Assembly (NCBI RefSeq): GCF_007993815.1
Contig: NZ_VJWE01000014.1
Coordinates: forward strand, 248,001-312,000
DNA from: Acidovorax delafieldii
GTDB taxonomy: Bacteria > Pseudomonadota > Gammaproteobacteria > Burkholderiales > Burkholderiaceae_C
Reading direction: 5' to 3'
Length of the DNA: 64,000 nt
Made by a program: the position numbers and the translations under genes
Shown here: piece by piece, positions 1-8,658 of the stretch
How the letters are laid out: each line of letters starts with the position of its first letter
Numbering within the stretch: the first letter of the stretch is position 1
Notes under the pieces: generated by a model
What the model saw: the letters and a program-made list of their open reading frames with translations, nothing else
The model's database searches: none
What the model was told of the DNA's origin: nothing

Positions 1-114
1 GAGGGCCAGGCCACCGGTGGGCAGCACGCGCAGCCCTTCCTTTTCGATGCCGCGGCGAATCCCCCCCAGGGCGTCCGCCGGGTAGGCGGCCAGTCTCTCG
101 TGCAGTTTGCTCAT
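1..114 (-). CDS. gshA: Glutamate-cysteine ligase, N-terminal fragment (cut by window edge)
   Basis: Only the first 38 codons are present, read leftward from an ATG at 114. They include the RRGIEKEGLRV stretch, close to the GIEKE.LRV motif near the start of glutamate-cysteine ligases, which make gamma-glutamylcysteine in the first step of glutathione synthesis. Glutathione would also be the cofactor of the frmA/fghA formaldehyde pathway found later in the window. The rest of the gene lies outside, so the assignment rests on this one motif. Confidence 0.65.
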   Translation of the reverse strand, partial: MSKLHERLAAYPADALGGIRRGIEKEGLRVLPTGGLAL

Positions 115-206
115 ATGTTTATACCGATCCAACTTCTGTCGGCCCGGAACTTAGCACGTTGAGCGCTGGCCCGCCCACGGGGGTGTCAAGCCCTTGCGGC
201 TGCGGG

Positions 207-358
207 CTGAATCGGCGGGACGGCAAGCGAAGATCGCGCCATTCGGGATGCAGTGCCAGGCGCAAGGCACAGCGATACCTTGACGGTATCGCGAGCACTT
301 GCAACGCAGCAATGCGCCCGAATGGCGCAAGAAGCGCATGCCTGTCCCGCCGATTCAG
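207..358. repeat. Intergenic repeat with 15-bp terminal inverted repeats and an inner inverted repeat
   Basis: CTGAATCGGCGGGAC at 207-221 is repeated in perfect inverted orientation at 344-358. Nested inside, GCGCCATTCGGG near 236-247 pairs with CCCGAATGGCGC at 318-329, and the centre holds a smaller self-complementary stretch (cgatacc...ggtatcg). The whole unit can fold as one long hairpin. The right arm contains the stop codon of the neighbouring dehydrogenase gene. It has no coding potential I can support. The architecture resembles a REP/MITE-like dispersed element, but no second copy lies in this window. Confidence 0.65.
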
Positions 359-1257
359 CGCGCTAAAGCCTTTCCAACTTCGTTGGTTCCTTGCGCTGCG
401 CCACTTTGTGGTACTTGCTCGCCCGCGCGCTCGGTCACCTCGGCCAGGCGGGCCGCCAGTTGCTCGGGCACATCGGCGCCAATACCCAAGTGGATGCCCT
501 GTGTGAGGGTGATATGGGCCGCTTCAAACGTGCCCGCACCGGCACACAAAATGGTGCGCGAAGGCGCGCTTTCGTGCGCCAGCACCAGCATGGCGGGCAC
601 CACGGCCTCGGGCTTCAGGGCGTCCAGCACCTCCTGGGGCATCAGGCCCTCGGTCATGCGCGTGGCGGCCGTGGGGGCCAGGGCGTTCACGTGGATGTTG
701 TACTTGGCGCCTTCGATGGCCAGGGTCTGCATCAGCCCCACCTGGGCCAGCTTGGCTGCGCCGTAGTTGGCCTGGCCAAAGTTGCCGTACAGGCCGGTGG
801 AGGATGTCGTCATGACGATGCGGCCGTACTGCTGGGCCACCATGTGCGGCCATACGGCCTTGCAGCAGTTGGCGGCGCCCATCAGGTGCACGTCCACCAC
901 CAGGCGGAAGTCGGCCATGTCCATCTTGGCGAACGACTTGTCGCGCAGGATGCCTGCGTTGTTGACCAAGATGTCCACCCGGCCCCAGGCGTCGATGGCC
1001 TGCTGCACCATGGCCTCGACGGCCGCAAAGTCGGTGACCGACGCGCCATTGGCCAGCGCCTCGCCGCCTGCGGCGCGGATCTCGTCGACCACGGCCTGCG
1101 CGGCCGTCACCGTGCCGCCGCTGCCGTCCACCGCGCCGCCCAGGTCATTGACCAGCACCTTGGCGCCGCGCTGGGCCAGCGCCAATGCATGCTGGCGGCC
1201 CAGGCCACCGCCTGCGCCCGTCACGATGGCCACGCGGCCTTGGAAATCAATACCCAT
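355..1257 (-). CDS. Short-chain dehydrogenase/reductase, 3-hydroxyacyl-CoA dehydrogenase-like
   Basis: This is a 300-residue classical SDR with the Rossmann motif TGAGGGLG near residue 14, NNAG near residue 100, and a catalytic Ser plus YGAAK. The N-terminus (MGIDFQGRVAIVTGAGGGLG) and the VNDLGG segment resemble the dehydrogenase domain of peroxisomal multifunctional enzyme type 2 (HSD17B4-like), so oxidation of 3-hydroxyacyl-CoA in a beta-oxidation-type pathway is likely. I chose the ATG at 1257 because it places the Rossmann motif at the usual distance; a longer frame upstream adds about 127 residues unlike the family. The C-terminal tail ends inside the inverted-repeat element at 207-358, so its last residues are probably not conserved. 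Confidence 0.85.
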   Translation of the reverse strand: MGIDFQGRVAIVTGAGGGLGRQHALALAQRGAKVLVNDLGGAVDGSGGTVTAAQAVVDEIRAAGGEALANGASVTDFAAVEAMVQQAIDAWGRVDILVNNAGILRDKSFAKMDMADFRLVVDVHLMGAANCCKAVWPHMVAQQYGRIVMTTSSTGLYGNFGQANYGAAKLAQVGLMQTLAIEGAKYNIHVNALAPTAATRMTEGLMPQEVLDALKPEAVVPAMLVLAHESAPSRTILCAGAGTFEAAHITLTQGIHLGIGADVPEQLAARLAEVTERAGEQVPQSGAAQGTNEVGKALAR

Positions 1258-1508
1258 GGTGAAGGTTCTCCTGTTGTCTTGGTCGATGAATGTGTGGAAC
1301 GCAAAAACCCCTGGCACCTCACCGCAGGTGCGGATGCCGCGCGCTGCACTGTAAGCCACTGCGAGGCCCGTGCGCGTTGCGCAGGCGACTGGATATGGCA
1401 CCAACCCATTCCAGGGCCAGAACATAGCGCGCGGTAACGCGGCACATTGGGAATAATGGGTAGCTGCGCAGGTCCCCAAGAGTGGCTGGCGCATCCCTCC
1501 TTCACTCA

Positions 1509-1552
1509 TTTTTTGATAGCTGCTAGCGCTTGCAGTACTAGCGCTACCGGCC
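1509..1552 (+). repeat. Short dispersed palindromic repeat, copy 1
   Basis: A T-run followed by gatagctgctagcgcttgc and then actagcgctaccggcc. Variants recur at 2358, 9848, 11433, 35768 and 50275 (the last three named or implied in other orientations), always between genes. It lies in the 316-base gap between the SDR and DUF427 genes, which otherwise holds only presumed promoter sequence. The core TAGCGCTA is self-complementary. Confidence 0.6.
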
Positions 1553-1573
1553 ACTTTGACCCAAGGATCTCCC

Positions 1574-1855
1574 ATGAAAGCCATCTGGAACGGCGTAGTG
1601 CTTGCCGAAAGCGATGACACGGTGGTGGTGGAAGGCAACCACTACTTTCCCGAAAGCGCGCTGCACCGCGACTACTTCACGTTCAGCAACCACAAGACCA
1701 CCTGCGCCTGGAAGGGCCAGGCCAGCTACCTGTCGCTGCTGGTCAACGGCGAGATGAACACCGACGCTGCGTGGTTCTATGCCGACCCCAAGCCCGAGGC
1801 CGCTGAGATCAAGGGCCGCGTCGCGTTCTGGAAGGGTGTGAAGGTCACGGCCTGA
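1574..1855 (+). CDS. DUF427 domain protein
   Basis: A 93-residue protein matching the small single-domain DUF427 family: WNG near the start, EGNHYFP, the central TCxWKGxASY-like stretch and a closing FWKGVKV. The biochemical function of the family is not established. The ATG at 1574 has AAGGA six bases upstream, which decides it over an ATG 18 bases earlier. It stands alone, followed by the 566-base DnaA-box region. Confidence 0.8.
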   Translation: MKAIWNGVVLAESDDTVVVEGNHYFPESALHRDYFTFSNHKTTCAWKGQASYLSLLVNGEMNTDAAWFYADPKPEAAEIKGRVAFWKGVKVTA

Positions 1856-1879
1856 AACGGCCTGCCAGCACGCTCAGCA

Positions 1880-1963
1880 GGTTATCCCTGCGCGCGCTGG
1901 ACAATCATGTGGATAAGTTTTGGCAAGTCCTGTATGACAACGCCAAGTGCTTGATTTGCAAGG
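1880..1963 (+). repeat. DnaA-box repeat, unit 1 of 3
   Basis: An 84-base unit opening with GGTTATCCCTG, then CTGGACAAT, a perfect DnaA box TGTGGATAA at 1908-1916 (TTATCCACA on the other strand), CCTGTATGACA and AAGTGCTTGATTTGCAAGG. Units 2 and 3 have the same length and the same 28-base spacing from the opening motif to the box. This unit is the most diverged downstream. Confidence 0.85.
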
Positions 1964-2013
1964 GAATGCACTGCATTGCCTCATTTTTAGGCAATTTACA
2001 AAATCGTGGTGCG

Positions 2014-2097
2014 GGTTATCCCAACAGGCACTGGACAATGGTGTGGATAACCTTGGATAAGCCTTGCATGACACGTTTAAGTGCTTGATTTACAAGG
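2014..2097 (+). repeat. DnaA-box repeat, unit 2 of 3
   Basis: Second 84-base copy: GGTTATCCC at 2014, perfect DnaA box TGTGGATAA at 2042-2050, a second near-box TTGGATAA at 2053-2060, then GCATGACA and AAGTGCTTGATTTACAAGG. Similarity to unit 3 continues about 30 bases further (cttgtgtcgct...aaaaaataggca). A small hairpin (GGTGGA at 2144-2149 with TCCACC at 2155-2160) separates it from unit 3. Confidence 0.85.
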
Positions 2098-2186
2098 ATT
2101 ATCCTTGTGTCGCTCAAAAAATAGGCACTCACAACCCGCTGTGGGTGGACCGTATCCACCGCCCCACGGAAGGCTCCAAAACCCCT

Positions 2187-2270
2187 GGTTATCCCTGTCC
2201 GCACTGGACAATCTTGTGGATAACTGTGAACAAGCCTTGTATGACAGTCTTAAGTCATTGATTTACAAGG
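2187..2270 (+). repeat. DnaA-box repeat, unit 3 of 3
   Basis: Third 84-base copy: GGTTATCCCTG at 2187, perfect DnaA box TGTGGATAA at 2215-2223, TGTGAACAAG, TGTATGACA and TCATTGATTTACAAGG, continuing into cttgtgccgctgaaaaaacaggca. The box-to-box distances across the array are 134 and 173 bases. No gene fits the stretch from 1856 to 2421. No dnaA, dnaN, rpmH or parAB lies within the window. Confidence 0.85.
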
Positions 2271-2357
2271 CAACTTCTTGTGCCGCTGAAAAAACAGGCA
2301 GCACGGGTGGGTAAATCGTCTGCGGTACAGTGCACGTCGGCCCCTGGTTGGCCGCTC

Positions 2358-2402
2358 TTTATTTCATAGCTGCCCCCGCATGATCCACTGGCGCTAGCGG
2401 CC
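2358..2402 (+). repeat. Short dispersed palindromic repeat, copy 2
   Basis: The pattern tttatttcatagctgc...ggcgctagcggcca has the same ends as the copy at 1509-1552 with a diverged middle. It sits immediately before the GTG start of the methyltransferase gene at 2422. Confidence 0.55.
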
Positions 2403-2421
2403 ATAAACACTCCATCTACCA

Positions 2422-3060
2422 GTGTCCACCACGTACCTTCAGCACAGTCCCGCCGCAGAGCGCAACCAGGGGCCCATCCTGGCGCAGCTGCTGGCGTTGC
2501 TGCCCAACACCGGCGCCGCGCTGGAGATTGCCAGTGGCACCGGCCAGCATGCCGCGCACTTTGCAGCCGCCCTGCCCAGCTGGACCTGGCAGCCCACCGA
2601 CCTGCAGGACACTCACTTCGCCTCCATCACCGGCTGGGCCGCGCAGGCCGGTGCCCGCAACGTGCAGGTGCCCCGGCGGCTGGACGTGCTGCACGACCAG
2701 TGGCCCAGCGACGGCCCGGCATTCGGCGCCGCGTCGTTCGAGCTGGTCTACTGCGCCAACATGCTGCACATCGCCCCCTGGGCCTGCTGCACCGGGCTGA
2801 TGCAGGGCGCCGCCCGCCACCTGGCGCCGGACGGCCACTTGGTCACCTACGGCCCCTACCTGGAAGACGGCGTGCCCACCGCCCCCGGCAACCTGGCCTT
2901 TGACGCCAGCCTGCGCGCGCAAGACGCCGCCTGGGGCATCCGCCGCATCGAAGACGTGATGGCGGTGGCCGCCCAGGCCGACCTGCAACTGGCCGCGCGA
3001 CACGCGATGCCCGCCAACAACCTGCTGCTGGTGTGGACCCACGCCGCCCACCAACCCTGA
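2422..3060 (+). CDS. DUF938 family SAM-dependent methyltransferase
   Basis: A 212-residue protein opening with a HSPAAERN.GPIL segment and a Rossmann SAM-binding motif LEIASGTGQHA near residue 35, both characteristic of the DUF938 class I methyltransferase family. The substrate is unknown. The only in-frame start that keeps the conserved N-terminus is GTG at 2422, because a stop codon lies 16 bases upstream; no clear Shine-Dalgarno sequence is visible. The ferredoxin gene follows after 12 bases, so the two are probably co-transcribed. Confidence 0.82.
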   Translation: MSTTYLQHSPAAERNQGPILAQLLALLPNTGAALEIASGTGQHAAHFAAALPSWTWQPTDLQDTHFASITGWAAQAGARNVQVPRRLDVLHDQWPSDGPAFGAASFELVYCANMLHIAPWACCTGLMQGAARHLAPDGHLVTYGPYLEDGVPTAPGNLAFDASLRAQDAAWGIRRIEDVMAVAAQADLQLAARHAMPANNLLLVWTHAAHQP

Positions 3061-3072
3061 AGAGACACGTCC

Positions 3073-3369
3073 ATGACGACACCCACCGCCGCCCCCTTCT
3101 TCATCGCCAAGGTCGAGCCCGATGGCACCCAGTGCGACGCCTGGCCCGAGCAGCCGCTGCTGCTGTCCATGGAGCAAGGCGGCATCGACTGGCCCAGCTC
3201 CTGCCGCAACGGCACCTGCCGCACCTGCCTGGGCCAGCTGGTCGAAGGCACGGTGCGCTACGCCATCGAATGGCCAGGCCTCACGGCCGAAGAAAAGGAA
3301 GAAGGTTGCGTGTTGCCCTGCGTGGCCTACCCCACGTCGGACGTGGTGCTGCAGGGCAGCGCCATCTGA
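3073..3369 (+). CDS. Plant-type 2Fe-2S ferredoxin
   Basis: A 98-residue protein with the chloroplast-type ferredoxin cluster motif: Cys44, Cys49 and Cys52 (C-x4-C-x2-C) and Cys83, which bind one 2Fe-2S cluster. It would act as a small soluble electron carrier. The redox partner is not evident; the upstream methyltransferase gene is only 12 bases away. A short hairpin (GGGGCA at 3436-3441 with TGCCCC at 3445-3450, then TTT) downstream may end this transcript. Confidence 0.88.
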   Translation: MTTPTAAPFFIAKVEPDGTQCDAWPEQPLLLSMEQGGIDWPSSCRNGTCRTCLGQLVEGTVRYAIEWPGLTAEEKEEGCVLPCVAYPTSDVVLQGSAI

Positions 3370-3594
3370 TCTGCGTCAGGCACCGCGCCTTTCAAACACC
3401 AAGCAGGCCCCGGTGCACTAAAATCCAGGGCTTTGGGGGCACGATGCCCCTTTGACGTGCGGCAGCGCCGCATCGCATGTTCTTTGGGGCGGTTTCTTGG
3501 AGGCACCACAGTTGCCTTCGGCCACGGGGACCTGTGCTGCAGCACACCGCCAGCTGGCAACCGCCAGAGGCTCCACAGAAAGCCCCGACCTTCC

Positions 3595-4716
3595 ATGAAC
3601 ACCCCCCTCACCCCCGTGCCGATCTCGCCCGTCGAGGACATCGTGGCCGAGATGCGCGCCGGGCGCATCGTCATCCTGGTGGATGAAGAAGACCGCGAAA
3701 ACGAAGGCGACCTCGTCCTGGCCGCCGACCATGTGACGCCCGAGGCCATCAACTTCATGGCCCGCTTCGGCCGGGGCCTGATCTGCCTGACATTGAGCCG
3801 CGAGCGCTGCGAGTTCCTCAAGCTGCCGCCCATGGCAGCGCGCAACGGCACGGTGTACAGCACGGCGTTCACCGTCTCCATCGAAGCCGCCGAGGGCGTG
3901 ACCACCGGCATCTCGGCCGCCGACCGCGCCCGCACCGTGCAGGTGGCGGTGGACCGCAACAGCCAGCCCAGCGACCTGGTGCAGCCCGGCCACATCTTCC
4001 CGCTGCAGGCGGTGGACGGCGGCGTGCTGATGCGCGCCGGCCATACCGAAGCCGGTTGCGACCTGGCCGCCATGGCGGGCTGCAGCCCCGCATCGGTGAT
4101 CTGCGAGATCATGAAGGACGACGGCACCATGGCCCGCCTGCCCGATCTGCAGCTGTTTGCCGCCGAGCACGGCCTCAAGATCGGCACCATCGCGGACCTC
4201 ATCGAATACCGCAGCCGCAACGAGTCGCTGGTCGAAAAGGTCGGCACGCGCACACTGCAGACGGCGTATGGCGAGTTCACCGCCCATGCCTTCCGCGACA
4301 AGCCCAGCCAGGCCGTGCACCTGGCACTGGTCAAGGGCCAGTGGAGCGCCGACGACGTGGTGCCCGTGCGTGTGCACGAGCCGCTGTCGGTGTTCGATGC
4401 GCTCGAAGTCAACCGCTCCATGCACTCCTGGGGCCTGGACACCAGCCTGCAATACCTGGCCAAACAAGGCAAGGGCGTGGCCGTGCTGCTCAATTGTGGC
4501 GAAAGCGCCTCCCAGCTGCTGGCGCAGTTTGAAGGCACCGCCCGCTCCGCCCAGGCGCCCGAGCGCGGCCGCATGGACCTGCGTACCTACGGCGTGGGCG
4601 CGCAGATCCTGCGCGAATGCGGCGTGCACAAGATGGCCCTGATGGGCCAGCCACGCCGCATGCCCAGCATGACAGGCTACGGCCTCGAAATCACCGGCTT
4701 CATCCCCAAAGAATAA
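3595..4716 (+). CDS. ribB: 3,4-dihydroxy-2-butanone 4-phosphate synthase with degenerate GTP cyclohydrolase II domain
   Basis: The first ~200 of 373 residues are a complete DHBP synthase, with [20 protein letters not shown] and the catalytic acidic loop, converting ribulose 5-phosphate to the four-carbon precursor of riboflavin. The second half aligns with GTP cyclohydrolase II but lacks the zinc-binding cysteines (normally HSECLTGD...RCDCG; here [13 protein letters not shown]). It is therefore the RibBX type, and RibA activity must come from elsewhere. The ATG at 3595 is chosen because the longer frame lacks homology. The 225-base leader contains no recognisable FMN riboswitch. ribH follows after 19 bases. 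Confidence 0.9.
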   Translation: MNTPLTPVPISPVEDIVAEMRAGRIVILVDEEDRENEGDLVLAADHVTPEAINFMARFGRGLICLTLSRERCEFLKLPPMAARNGTVYSTAFTVSIEAAEGVTTGISAADRARTVQVAVDRNSQPSDLVQPGHIFPLQAVDGGVLMRAGHTEAGCDLAAMAGCSPASVICEIMKDDGTMARLPDLQLFAAEHGLKIGTIADLIEYRSRNESLVEKVGTRTLQTAYGEFTAHAFRDKPSQAVHLALVKGQWSADDVVPVRVHEPLSVFDALEVNRSMHSWGLDTSLQYLAKQGKGVAVLLNCGESASQLLAQFEGTARSAQAPERGRMDLRTYGVGAQILRECGVHKMALMGQPRRMPSMTGYGLEITGFIPKE

Positions 4717-4735
4717 AGACAGGAACAGGATCACT

Positions 4736-5200
4736 ATGTTTGGCGCAGACAAAGGCACCGCAGACAAACTGGACGGCAAGAAGCTGCACATCGGCATCGT
4801 ACAGGCCCGTTTCAACGAGAGCATCACCAACACCCTGGCTGCTGCCTGCCGCGCAGAGCTGCTGGCCCTGGGCGTGCAGGAAAAGCACATCAAGCATGTG
4901 CTGGTGCCCGGCGCGCTCGAAGTGCCCGTGGCCCTGCAGGCCATGGCCGAGAGCGACGAGTACGACGCGCTGATCGCGCTGGGCTGCATCATCCGCGGCG
5001 AGACCTACCACTTCGAGCTGGTGGCCAACGAATCCGGCGCGGGCGTCACGCGCCTGTCGCTGGACTACCAGATCCCGATTGCCAACGCCATCATCACCAC
5101 CGAGAACATGGAACAGGCCATCGCCCGCCAGACCGACAAGGGCGTGGACGCGGCCCGCGTGGCGGTGGAAATGGCCAACCTGCTGGACGAACTGTCATGA
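4736..5200 (+). CDS. ribH: 6,7-dimethyl-8-ribityllumazine synthase
   Basis: A 154-residue lumazine synthase that condenses the RibB product with 5-amino-6-ribitylaminouracil, the penultimate step of riboflavin synthesis. The motifs ARFNE near residue 25, VPGALEVP near residue 58 and the catalytic-region RGETYHFE near residue 87 are present. An AGGA ribosome site precedes the ATG. Its stop overlaps the start of nusB (ATGA), so translation is coupled, a common ribH-nusB arrangement. Confidence 0.95.
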   Translation: MFGADKGTADKLDGKKLHIGIVQARFNESITNTLAAACRAELLALGVQEKHIKHVLVPGALEVPVALQAMAESDEYDALIALGCIIRGETYHFELVANESGAGVTRLSLDYQIPIANAIITTENMEQAIARQTDKGVDAARVAVEMANLLDELS

Positions 5201-5736
5201 GCGAAAACACCCCTACGCCATCGTCGGCACGTCCGCCCAAGCAAACCCGCACCGGCCTCAAAAGCACGGGCACCCGCAAGGCCGCCTCCAAGTCCAACCG
5301 CAGCCGTGCGCGCGAATTTGCGCTGCAGGCGCTGTACCAGCACCTGGTGGGCGGCAACGACGCTACTGCCATCGATGCGTTCACGCGCGACCTGGCGGGC
5401 TTCCACAAGGCTGACTCGGCGCACTACGACGCGCTGCTGCATGGCTGCATCGAGCATGCCGCCAGCATGGACGCATTGATCACCCCATTGCTGGACCGCA
5501 AGATGGCCGAGATCTCGCCCATCGAACACGCCACCATGTGGATCGGCGTGTACGAGTTCCAGAACTGCCTGGATGTGCCCTGGCGCGTGGTGCTCAACGA
5601 ATGCATCGAACTCGCCAAGGAATTTGGCGGCACGGACGGCCACAAGTACGTGAACGCCGTGCTCAACGGCCTGGCCCCCCAACTGCGCGCCGTGGAAGTG
5701 GCAGCCGACAAGGCCGCAGGCGCGGGCGCTGCCTGA
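5197..5736 (+). CDS. nusB: Transcription antitermination factor NusB
   Basis: 179 residues; from residue ~45 it matches NusB ([36 protein letters not shown]), the RNA-binding partner of NusE/S10 in rRNA transcription antitermination. An extra ~40-residue basic, Ser/Thr/Lys-rich N-terminal extension precedes the domain. The start overlaps the ribH stop by four bases. It is followed by a strong hairpin, so the ribB-ribH-nusB transcript probably ends here. Confidence 0.93.
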   Translation: MSENTPTPSSARPPKQTRTGLKSTGTRKAASKSNRSRAREFALQALYQHLVGGNDATAIDAFTRDLAGFHKADSAHYDALLHGCIEHAASMDALITPLLDRKMAEISPIEHATMWIGVYEFQNCLDVPWRVVLNECIELAKEFGGTDGHKYVNAVLNGLAPQLRAVEVAADKAAGAGAA

Positions 5737-5743
5737 CCTGCCA

Positions 5744-5799
5744 CCGCCCCGCTGCCGCCCTGCCCGTTGAAGCGGGGCGGCTTGGTTTCTTTTCTCTCT
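5744..5799 (+). terminator. Terminator after ribB-ribH-nusB
   Basis: A perfect 10-bp stem, CCGCCCCGCT at 5744-5753 with AGCGGGGCGG at 5771-5780, with a 17-base loop, followed by a T-rich tract (ttggtttcttttctctct). The position just past the nusB stop supports intrinsic termination. Confidence 0.6.
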
Positions 5800-5854
5800 A
5801 CGCCCTCACGCCACCACGTCCACAAGGGGCCCGGTCGGGGCAGGATGCCATTCC

Positions 5855-7035
5855 ATGAAGTTTTCCACGCGCGCCGAGCGCATTGAACCGTTCTATGTGA
5901 TGGAGGTCGCCAAGGCCGCGCAGGCCCTGGCCCGCGAGGTGGCGGGCACGCGCGAACCGATGATCTTCTTGAACATCGGCGAGCCCGACTTCACCGCCCC
6001 GCCCCTGGTGCAGGAAGCCGCCGCCCGCGCCGTGCACAACGGCGCCACCCAGTACACCAACGCGCTGGGGCTGGATGCGCTGCGCGAGCGCATCAGCGGC
6101 TGGTACCAGAGCCGCTTTGGCGTCAACGTGCCTGCGCGCCGCATCGTGGTCACCGCCGGTGCATCGGCCGCGCTGCAGCTGGCGTGCCTGGCGCTCATCG
6201 AGTCGGGCGACGAAATTTTGATGCCCGACCCGAGCTACCCCTGCAACCGCCACTTTGTGAGCGCCGCAGAAGGCAAGGCCGTGCTGCTGCCCACCACGGC
6301 GGCAGAGCGCTACCAGCTGAGCGCCGACAAGGTGCGTGCGGCATGGAATGAAAAAACGCGCGGCGTGCTGCTGGCCTCGCCGTCCAACCCCACCGGCACC
6401 TCGATAGCGCCCGACGAGCTGCGCCGCATCCATGACGTGGTGCGGTCGCACGACGGCATCACGATGATCGACGAGATCTACCTGGGCCTGTCGTACGAGG
6501 AAGAGTTTGGCCACACCGCACTCGCCATCGACGACAACATCATCAGCATCAACAGCTTCAGCAAATACTTCAACATGACCGGCTGGCGCCTGGGCTGGAT
6601 GGTGGTGCCCGAGGCCATGGTGCCGGTGGTCGAGCGCCTGGCGCAGAACCTGTTCATCTGCGCCAGCACCGTGTCGCAGCATGCAGCGCTGGCCTGCTTC
6701 GAGACCGAGAGCATTGCCGAATACGAACGCCGCCGCGCCGAGTTCAAGGCGCGGCGCGACTTCTTCATCCCCGCGCTGCAGTCGCTGGGTCTGAATGTGC
6801 CCGTGATGCCAGATGGCGCCTTCTATGCCTGGGCCGACTGCACGCAGGCCGCGCAGCGCCTGGGCGTGAGCGGCAGCTGGGACTTTGCGTTTGAGCTGAT
6901 GCGCCGCGCGCACATTGCCGTGACACCGGGGCGCGACTTTGGCACGGCCGAGCCCGAGCGCTTCATCCGCTTCTCCACCGCCAACTCCATGGCGCAATTG
7001 CAGGAGTCCGTGGAGCGGCTGCGCAAGCTGCTCGG

Positions 7036-7039
<4 letters not shown>
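5855..7039 (+). CDS. Class I/II pyridoxal-phosphate aminotransferase
   Basis: A 394-residue fold-type I aminotransferase. NIGEPDFTAPP near residue 42, the ASPSNPTGT motif near residue 176, the PLP-binding lysine 237 in SFSKYFNMTGWR, and a C-terminal IRFS arginine are all visible. It transfers amino groups to a 2-oxo acid; the exact substrate (alanine, aspartate or aromatic amino acid) cannot be told from sequence. Its stop overlaps the ybgC start by four bases, tying it to the tol genes. Confidence 0.88.
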
Positions 7040-7475
<436 letters not shown>

Positions 7476-7479
<4 letters not shown>

Positions 7480-8189
7480 ATTCCCAAAACATGTCCATCA
7501 TCTCCCTGGTGCTGCACGCCAGCTGGGTGGTGCAACTCGTGATGCTGCTGCTGCTGGGCGTGTCGGTGGCCAGTTGGGCCGCCATCTTCCGCAAGCTGTT
7601 TGCCTTGAAGCGCGTGAAGACACTGAACGAGGATTTCGAGCGCGAGTTCTGGTCGGGTACCAGCCTGAACGACCTGTACGCAGCGGCCGCCCAGAACGCC
7701 AAGCAGGCCGGCCCCATGGAACGCATTTTTGCCAGCGGCATGCGTGAGTACCAGAAACTGCGCGAGCGCCGCATCACCGACCCGGGCACCTTGCTGGACG
7801 GCGCCCGCCGCGCGATGCGTGCCAGCTTCCAGCGTGAGATGGATGTGGTCGAGTCGAGCCTTTCCTTCCTGGCATCGGTCGGCTCCGTATCGCCGTATGT
7901 GGGCCTGTTCGGCACCGTGTGGGGCATCATGCACGCCTTCACCGGCTTTGCAGGCATGGAACAGGTCACGCTCGCTACCGTGGCCCCTGGCATCGCCGAG
8001 GCGCTGGTCGCCACCGCCATCGGCCTGTTCTCGGCCATCCCGGCCGTGATCGCCTACAACCGCTTTGCACGGGACATTGACCGCGTGGCCACGCACCAGG
8101 AGACCTTCATCGAAGAGTTCTCCAACATCCTGCAGCGCAACCTGGGCGCCCAGCCCGCGTCCACAGGCCACACGGCCTCGGGCCACTGA
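7476..8189 (+). CDS. tolQ: TolQ, inner-membrane proton channel subunit
   Basis: 237 residues with three membrane segments (around 15-40, 140-160 and 175-195) and the MotA/TolQ/ExbB signature LASVGSVSPYVGLFGTVWGI. TolQ with TolR uses the proton gradient to energise TolA for outer-membrane constriction during division. The ATG at 7476 overlaps the ybgC stop (ATGA); a longer frame exists but lacks family similarity. Confidence 0.95.
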
Positions 8190-8204
8190 TCCGGGAGGCG
8201 CCCC

Positions 8205-8627
8205 ATGCCCGCCATGGCATCCCGCGGCCGAGGCCGCCGCACCATCAACGAGATCAACATGGTCCCGTTCATTGACGTCATGCTGGTGCTGCTCATCATC
8301 TTCATGGTGACGGCGCCCATGCTCACACCCGGCGTGGTCGACGTGCCCAGCGTGGGCAAGAGCAAGAACATGCCCAAGGTGGTGGCCCAGGTCATCGTCA
8401 ACAAGGACGGCACGCTGCAGTTCAAGACCCCCGAAGCCACGCGCAGCCTGAACCAGCGGGAGATTGGCGATGCCGCCAGCCGCTGGCAAAAGGGCCAGGG
8501 GCCCGAGAGCGCCGTGGTCATCAGCGCCGACAAGGGCGTGCAGTACGAAACCGTGGTGAAGGCGATGGACGCCCTGCAAAAGGCAGGCGTGCAACGCGTA
8601 GGCCTGTCGGTCAAGCAAGGCGGTTGA
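8205..8627 (+). CDS. tolR: TolR, Tol system stator subunit
   Basis: 140 residues with the ExbD/TolR layout: a short cytosolic head, the membrane helix INMVPFIDVMLVLLIIFMV carrying the conserved channel Asp, and a periplasmic domain. A GGGAGG ribosome site lies eight bases before the ATG. It lies 15 bases after tolQ and 31 before tolA. Confidence 0.94.
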   Translation: MPAMASRGRGRRTINEINMVPFIDVMLVLLIIFMVTAPMLTPGVVDVPSVGKSKNMPKVVAQVIVNKDGTLQFKTPEATRSLNQREIGDAASRWQKGQGPESAVVISADKGVQYETVVKAMDALQKAGVQRVGLSVKQGG

Positions 8628-8658
8628 ACCGAACCCGCCCGGCACCGCTCAGACGCCC

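Noticed and set aside
1856..2421. Calling this region the chromosomal origin
   Set aside because: No dnaA, dnaN, rpmH, gidA or par genes lie near, and I cannot compute skew; only the DnaA-box array itself is reported.
3370..3594. An FMN riboswitch upstream of ribB
   Set aside because: The conserved RFN blocks (such as ACCGGCGGT) are not found; only short hairpins are present.
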